Source: Candidatus Dormiibacterota bacterium (GTDB lineage Bacteria > Chloroflexota > Dormibacteria > Dormibacterales > Dormibacteraceae). From it: a DNA stretch of 8,958 nucleotides. The notes under the pieces were generated by a model, which saw only the letters and a program-made list of their open reading frames with translations, made no database searches and was not told where the DNA came from. Shown one piece after another: positions 5,474-8,958 of this stretch (the first letter of the stretch is position 1; each line of letters begins with the position of its first letter). The position numbers and the translations under genes are program-made. The stretch covers positions 2,099 to 11,056 of the forward strand of contig PLYD01000102.1 in NCBI GenBank assembly GCA_003151665.1. The letters are read 5' to 3'.

Positions 5474-5505
5474 CCCGATGGATTCCATTTCTGTGACCCA
5501 TCGGG
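5474..5505 (-). other. Hairpin in the leader of the 23-aa gene
   Basis: Perfect 8-bp arms CCCGATGG (5474-5481) and CCATCGGG (5498-5505) with a 16-nt loop, lying 16 nt upstream of the ribosome binding site on the transcript. A smaller GGTC/GACC hairpin is at 5531-5543. Either could affect stability or translation; no known riboswitch class is recognised. Confidence 0.4.
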
Positions 5506-5621
5506 GTTCGCCGCAGAGCCTCAACGACGAGGTCTCTGTGACCTTGGCGGTTTTACGAAATGGGTCGCGTGCAGTCGTCTCTGTGGTGACAACCAAGTGT
5601 CGCAACGCCATACAAGTTGTT

Positions 5622-5650
5622 TAGATACCGGAATGTCACGCGTACGTCAA
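5622..5650 (-). promoter_or_regulatory. Putative sigma70 promoter of the Lys-rich peptide genes
   Basis: Minus strand -35 TTGACG (5645-5650) and -10 TATCTA (5622-5627) with a 17-bp spacer. Transcription would begin near 5615 and give a leader of about 170 nt before the ATG at 5442. The -35 is strong and the -10 moderate. Confidence 0.5.
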
Positions 5651-5684
5651 GGGGTTGATAAGATTTTTTTTCGTGAGGTGTCCG

Positions 5685-5858
5685 GTGAAATGCTTCGAGT
5701 GCGGGACATTCACCATGCACATGGACCTCTCGAAGGACCATCAACACATCGTATGCGAGCGCTGCGAAATTGTTTGGTGCGCGCTGTGCATAAGTCGTAT
5801 CGAGATCACGATTTCACGCGAATGGTTGGCTCAACAACGCGCCGCGGAGCTCAACTGA
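5685..5858 (+). CDS. Zinc-ribbon-like small protein, 57 aa
   Basis: Small protein with three CxxC pairs: CFEC (residues 3-6), CERC (24-27) and CALC (32-35). The first two, 17 residues apart, make a typical zinc ribbon that would hold one Zn; the third pair is extra. His12, His19 and His21 lie between the pairs. The C-terminal third is a helix-prone tail ending in QQRAAELN. Function unknown; such ribbons often bind nucleic acid or protein. The GTG at 5685 is chosen because GAGGT lies 5 nt upstream and the protein then opens directly with its first CxxC; a GTG at 5673 and a TTG at 5655 in the same frame lack proper sites. It lies 22 nt before the next hydrolase gene and may head that operon. 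Confidence 0.7.
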   Translation: MKCFECGTFTMHMDLSKDHQHIVCERCEIVWCALCISRIEITISREWLAQQRAAELN

Positions 5859-5880
5859 GCGGCGTTTTGAGAATTCATCG

Positions 5881-6381
5881 ATGAGAGTCGTCCTCGGTCA
5901 CGGCGCATCGGGCAACGCAGCCTCGATGAAGCCCTACGTGGTCGGTTTCAAGCGTCGCGGCATCGACGCGATCGCTGTTGACCTGCCTCGTGGAGGCGCA
6001 GAACGCGCAGTCCCCGTCTTCATCAAGGCATCGGGACGCGGACACGACGTGATCGGCGGCGGCCAGTCGTTCGGAGGCAGGGTCGCAAGCATGGCGGCGA
6101 TCGATGCGGACTTCGGAGGGCTGATCCTCTTCTCTTATCCGCTCCACCGCCCGGGGTTCACAGACCAGCTGCGGACCGAGCACTTCCCATCGATCCGCTG
6201 CCCGACCCTTTTCCTCAGCGGCGACCGCGATCCCTTCGCGCGAATCGACCTGCTGAAGAAGTGGGTGAAGATAATTCCCAACGCGAGGCTAGAGATCTTC
6301 GAAGGCCAGGGCCACGGCCTGCTCAAAGTCCTCGACCAGGCCCTGGATGTCGCCACGGCCTTTCTAAAAGAACTCAAATGA
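5881..6381 (+). CDS. KANL3/Tex30-like alpha/beta hydrolase, 166 aa
   Basis: Compact alpha/beta hydrolase. GHGASGN (residues 6-12) is the typical oxyanion-side opening of this group; GGQSFGGR (60-67) is the nucleophile elbow with Ser63; GDRDPFA (114-120) gives the acid Asp117; GQGHG (142-146) gives the base His145. YPLHRPG and the RTEHFPSI block are also typical of the KANL3/Tex30-like family (dienelactone-hydrolase superfamily). At 166 residues it is shorter than the usual 200 or so, missing part of the segment between the strand ending VDLPRG and the nucleophile, but the triad is complete. Substrate unknown; esterase or thioesterase activity is possible. The ATG at 5881 has only a weak GAG upstream. 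Its stop overlaps the next gene's ATG (ATGA), so the two hydrolases are probably translated together. Confidence 0.85.
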   Translation: MRVVLGHGASGNAASMKPYVVGFKRRGIDAIAVDLPRGGAERAVPVFIKASGRGHDVIGGGQSFGGRVASMAAIDADFGGLILFSYPLHRPGFTDQLRTEHFPSIRCPTLFLSGDRDPFARIDLLKKWVKIIPNARLEIFEGQGHGLLKVLDQALDVATAFLKELK

Positions 6382-7250
6382 CGGCGAGCCAGCACATGAT
6401 CAAGGCCAACGGCCTGCGATTTCGCGCGATGGTCGATGGGCCCGTCGCCGGCGACATGGTGATCCTCCTTCACGGCTTTCCCGAGGGCGCCGAATCGTGG
6501 TCGAAGCAGGTCGACGCGCTGGCGCATGCCGGTTTTCTTGCGGTGGCGCCCGACCTCCGCGGCTACGGACTGAGCGACGCGCCCGAAGGTGTCGAGAGCT
6601 ATTCGATCGATCAACTCGCCGAGGATGTTCGTTTCATCATCACCTCCTTTGGCCGCAGCGCCGCCCATGTGGCCGGCCACGATTGGGGGGCGATGGTCGC
6701 GTGGTATTTCGCAGGCAGGTATCCGGAGATGGCGAAGACGCTGACAGCTCTTTCGGTCCCTCATCCAGCCGCACTCGCGGCCGCCAGCCGCGCTGACGAG
6801 GACCAGCAGGCGCGCTCGCGCTACGTCGGCCTCTTTCTGATGGAAGGCAAGGCCGAGCAGGTGCTCGCTGACGACGACTACCGCAGGCTCCGCTCAATGT
6901 TTTCGCTAGGACCCAACCCAGATGCGGTCCCGCGCGGCCTGATCGATCATTTCACGCGTTCGGTCAGCCGGCCCGGTCGCCTGACCGCGGCGTTGAACTA
7001 TTACCGCGCCAACCTGGTCGCGGGCGGCGGTGCGTGGGAGACCCCGATTCGCATCGGGCCGATCAAGGTGCCAACCGCCCTGCTCTGGGGCGACCAGGAT
7101 CCGGCTCTCGGGCGCACCGCGGCAGAGGCGACAGAACAGCACGTTGAGGGCGAATACAGGTTTGAGGTTCTGGAGGGCGCGGGCCACTGGTTGCAGTTCG
7201 AGCGGCCGGCCGAGGTGAGCCTCGCCCTCATCGCCGCCGCCAGCAAGTAA
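6378..7250 (+). CDS. Epoxide-hydrolase-like alpha/beta hydrolase, 290 aa
   Basis: Cytosolic alpha/beta hydrolase of the epoxide hydrolase/haloalkane dehalogenase group. HGFPE (residues 32-36) is the oxyanion motif of soluble epoxide hydrolases; DLRGYGLSD (59-67) follows; GHDWGA (100-105) carries the nucleophile Asp102; WGDQD (237-241) the acid Asp241; GAGHW (267-271) the base His270. The cap region has a Tyr-Tyr pair (208-209, YYRAN) that can supply an epoxide-activating tyrosine. Length and motif order are normal for the family, and HGFPE with GHDWG favours epoxide hydrolase over dehalogenase; a fluoroacetate-dehalogenase-like enzyme is the main alternative. The frame is open upstream to 6261, but the ATG at 6378, overlapping the previous stop as ATGA, is the natural start. 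The small protein gene begins 10 nt after its stop. Confidence 0.9.
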   Translation: MTASQHMIKANGLRFRAMVDGPVAGDMVILLHGFPEGAESWSKQVDALAHAGFLAVAPDLRGYGLSDAPEGVESYSIDQLAEDVRFIITSFGRSAAHVAGHDWGAMVAWYFAGRYPEMAKTLTALSVPHPAALAAASRADEDQQARSRYVGLFLMEGKAEQVLADDDYRRLRSMFSLGPNPDAVPRGLIDHFTRSVSRPGRLTAALNYYRANLVAGGGAWETPIRIGPIKVPTALLWGDQDPALGRTAAEATEQHVEGEYRFEVLEGAGHWLQFERPAEVSLALIAAASK

Positions 7251-7260
7251 GCTGTTCGCG

Positions 7261-7551
7261 ATGCTCCAACGGGAAGATCAGGAGCGGCGGCAGGTTCTGC
7301 GCCGGCTCGACGACATCTTGGAAACCCTCGAGCAGCTGAATCTGCACGACAAGACTGAGCTCACCGACTCTGCCGCTGAGCGGCTCGTGATGCTTGGGAT
7401 CAAGGCACCACACAGCATTCCGATCCCGCAGCTGATCGAGAAGGTGTGGGCAATGCAGCAGCCGTTCCTCACCACCATCGTCGTGGAGCGCCGCCGCCGC
7501 CGCCGCCGGAAGATGGACCCGCAATTCTCGGGCGGCGCGGGCCTCGCCTGA
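7261..7551 (+). CDS. Hypothetical small protein with Arg-rich tail, 96 aa
   Basis: Not recognised. The first third is charged and helix-prone (RRLDDILETLEQL, a likely short coiled coil); the middle has SAAERLVMLGIKAPHSIPIPQL; near residue 77 there is a run of seven Arg followed by Lys, encoded by a (CGC)6 tract at 7489-7506. No signal peptide or membrane segment. Codon use looks like that of real genes here. It starts 10 nt after the epoxide-hydrolase-like gene with no strong ribosome binding site and overlaps the phosphatase frame that follows, so it is probably part of the same transcript. The basic tail could bind nucleic acid or phosphate groups; this is a guess. Confidence 0.6.
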   Translation: MLQREDQERRQVLRRLDDILETLEQLNLHDKTELTDSAAERLVMLGIKAPHSIPIPQLIEKVWAMQQPFLTTIVVERRRRRRRKMDPQFSGGAGLA

Positions 7552-8366
7552 GCCCGTCCGACTGGCTCGCTCTCTTCCAACGCATCGGCGCGTCCGTCCG
7601 CGAAACCGTCCTACCGCTCGCAGGCACTGAGGTAGGGCGCGCGGAGCTCACAGTCGGTGCGGGTGGCGACCGCACGATGGAGCTCGATCGAGCGGCAGAG
7701 GCTGTTGTCTTGGGCCGGTTCGAGGGCCTCGCGGACGACGGCGAAAAGTTCTCGGTTCTTTCTGAGGAGCTCGGCCGCCGCAGCTTTGGCGCTGACTTTC
7801 CCCTGGTGCTCGTCGATCCCGTCGACGGCAGTCTCAACGCCAAGCAGGGCCTTCCTTTCTTTGGGCTCATGCTCACGCTGCTGGACGGGCCCAATGTGGC
7901 CGATACCGTCGCCGGTTATGTGCTGAATCTCGTCAACGGCGAGGAATGGAAAGCCATCCGCAAGCAGGGCGCGTGGCGGGACGGAGAAGCCCTGGAGGTG
8001 CAACCTCCGGAGGATCGCGGACGCATCCGCCTGATCGCGCTCGAGAGCAACCCGCGCTCGCTCGTGGCCGCGCAAGGGCTGGTCGCAAGCTCGAGCAAGG
8101 TTCGTATCCTGGGATCGATGGCGCTCTCGATCGCGCATACGGCGGCCGGTGCGTTCGACGCGTTCTGCGCACCAGTGCCGATGCGAATCTTCGACATGAG
8201 CGCGAGCATCCTTATCCTCGCTGAGGCGGGTGGCGTCGCCACCGATCTGATGGGTGGTTCGCTGGACCGCCTCACTTGCAACCTCGAGACGAGGACGACA
8301 TTGCTGTGCTCGCCCAGCGCCGAGCTGCACGCAGTCGCGCTCGAAGCCGTGCGAAAGACGAAGTGA
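7446..8366 (+). CDS. Inositol-monophosphatase-family phosphatase (IMPase/FBPase-like), 306 aa
   Basis: Mg2+-dependent sugar- or inositol-phosphate phosphatase. Family motifs in order: TMELDRAAE, LSEELG (metal-binding Glu), VDPVDGSLN (the DPxDGS metal and phosphate motif) and FDMSASILILAEAGG (the late D-x-x-A...EAGG motif). All key acidic residues are present. Substrate cannot be told; inositol-1-phosphate, fructose-1,6-bisphosphate or PAP are all used in the family. The start is uncertain: the GTG at 7446 is the only standard start upstream of the domain and adds about 34 low-complexity, Pro-rich residues lying out of frame over the previous gene. A CTG at 7548, overlapping the previous stop as CTGA, would give the normal family N-terminus. 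The 3' end overlaps the glycosyltransferase start (GTGA), so the pair is translationally coupled. Confidence 0.88.
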   Translation: MGNAAAVPHHHRRGAPPPPPPEDGPAILGRRGPRLSPSDWLALFQRIGASVRETVLPLAGTEVGRAELTVGAGGDRTMELDRAAEAVVLGRFEGLADDGEKFSVLSEELGRRSFGADFPLVLVDPVDGSLNAKQGLPFFGLMLTLLDGPNVADTVAGYVLNLVNGEEWKAIRKQGAWRDGEALEVQPPEDRGRIRLIALESNPRSLVAAQGLVASSSKVRILGSMALSIAHTAAGAFDAFCAPVPMRIFDMSASILILAEAGGVATDLMGGSLDRLTCNLETRTTLLCSPSAELHAVALEAVRKTK

Positions 8367-8958
8367 ACTTCATCCCGCAGACAACCGTGTTCGTGATCCT
8401 CAGCTTCGAGGGCCCTGACGTCTACAGCCAGGCCGGCGGCCTTGGGGTCCGCGTGAAGGGTCTCGCGCGCACGCTGGCGCAGCTTGGCTACGACACCCAC
8501 CTCTTCTTCTGTGGCGACCCGGACCTGCCCGGCGAAGAAACGCACGAAGGCGGGCGCCTTCATTACCGCCGCTGGTGCCAGTGGATCTCCGCCCGCCACC
8601 GCGGCGGCGTTTACGACGGTGAGGACGAGAAGGTCCGCGATTGGAACTCGAGTCTGCCGCTGAGCCTCATCAACCAGGTGATCGCTCCCGCCGTTGGCTC
8701 CGGTCGCAATGTCGTTGTGTTGGGAGAGGAGTGGCACACAGCCGCTTCGATGAACCTCATCTCCGACTCGCTGTACTACCGGGGCCTCCGCGACCGGGTC
8801 GTCATGTTGTGGAACGCCAACAACACATTTGGGTTCGAGCGCATCAATTGGGGCGCCCTTGCGTTCGCCACGACGATGACCACGGTCAGCCGCTACATGA
8901 AATTCAGGATGTGGGAGTCGGGCCAGAACCCGATGGTCATCCCCAACGGCATCCCGCG
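8363..8958 (+). CDS. Glycosyltransferase, GT4/GT5-like (N-terminal part, runs off right edge)
   Basis: About 198 residues of a GT-B-fold glycosyltransferase. The start carries a glycogen/starch-synthase-like acceptor loop: FEGPDVYSQAGGLGVRVKGL, then LARTLAQLGYDTHLFF. Later come VVVLGEEWHTA, a WNANNTFGF segment and VSRYM, and the window ends at VIPNGIP, the linker motif that opens the nucleotide-sugar-binding half in GT4 enzymes. The donor-binding C-terminal domain is outside the window, so donor and product are unknown; glycogen synthase, trehalose synthase or another glycan enzyme are options. The GTG at 8363 overlaps the phosphatase stop (GTGA), which indicates coupling. No signal peptide; cytosolic. 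Confidence 0.85.
   Translation, partial: MNFIPQTTVFVILSFEGPDVYSQAGGLGVRVKGLARTLAQLGYDTHLFFCGDPDLPGEETHEGGRLHYRRWCQWISARHRGGVYDGEDEKVRDWNSSLPLSLINQVIAPAVGSGRNVVVLGEEWHTAASMNLISDSLYYRGLRDRVVMLWNANNTFGFERINWGALAFATTMTTVSRYMKFRMWESGQNPMVIPNGIP

Noticed and set aside
5490..5586. Three TCTGTG motifs at 45-bp spacing as a tandem repeat or CRISPR-like array
   Set aside because: The 45-bp units share little beyond the 6-8-bp motif, so there is no true repeat unit; kept only as a side remark on the leader.
5402..5884. 160-codon open frame on the plus strand across the Lys-rich gene and zinc ribbon gene
   Set aside because: It begins as the antisense of the Lys-codon run, has no ribosome binding site, and its protein shows no motif; the CxxC protein in another frame and the two minus-strand genes explain the DNA better.
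6261..6377. Upstream extension of the epoxide-hydrolase-like frame
   Set aside because: It lies over the C-terminal catalytic part of the preceding hydrolase in another frame; the ATG at 6378 with ATGA overlap gives the normal family length.
7611..8330. 239-codon minus-strand frame opposite the phosphatase
   Set aside because: Antisense shadow of a gene with all family motifs.

Overview
The window is GC-rich DNA with dense, short-gapped genes and codons mostly ending in G or C. It carries a gram-positive-type LexA box (CGAAC-N4-GTTCG) and an ImuA/ImuB/DnaE2 mutasome locus. It looks like a chromosomal piece of an actinobacterium or of a Chloroflexota/Dormibacterota-like soil bacterium. This placement is inference from gene content; no rRNA or other marker gene is present. 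I see no tRNA, rRNA, CRISPR array, transposase or phage gene.

Region 1 (1-4070) is a DNA-damage tolerance locus. Reading leftwards on the minus strand, an SOS promoter with a perfect LexA box inside its -35/-10 spacer drives a RecA-like imuA, an overlapping inactive Y-family imuB, and a small DUF6504-like gene coupled to imuB by an ATGA overlap. A plus-strand conserved hypothetical gene (1415-1813) then interrupts the series, followed by the 5' part of dnaE2 (minus strand, running off the left edge). ImuA and ImuB are expected to help load the DnaE2 polymerase at lesions. imuA carries a 57-bp in-frame palindromic element that appears to be an insertion.

Region 2 (4090-5106) is a lone thiO-like glycine oxidase gene on the plus strand. 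It is divergent from imuA and shares the LexA-box intergenic region. Its 3' end faces a bidirectional hairpin terminator.

Region 3 (5107-5684) holds two tandem minus-strand genes that are easy to miss. They encode extremely basic peptides of 28 and 23 residues made almost only of Lys and Ala. Each has a near-perfect Shine-Dalgarno sequence and is followed by a similar GC-rich hairpin. The upstream one has a plausible sigma70 promoter and a leader of about 170 nt. They resemble histone-H1/AlgP-like tails and may bind nucleic acid.

Region 4 (5685-8958) is a plus-strand, operon-like run: a zinc-ribbon miniprotein, a KANL3/Tex30-like alpha/beta hydrolase, an epoxide-hydrolase-like protein (ATGA overlap), a small Arg-rich protein, an inositol-monophosphatase-family phosphatase (start overlaps its neighbour) and the start of a glycosyltransferase (GTGA overlap), cut by the right edge. 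The tight junctions suggest co-expression. The phosphatase-glycosyltransferase pair hints at sugar-phosphate or glycan metabolism, but no pathway can be named.
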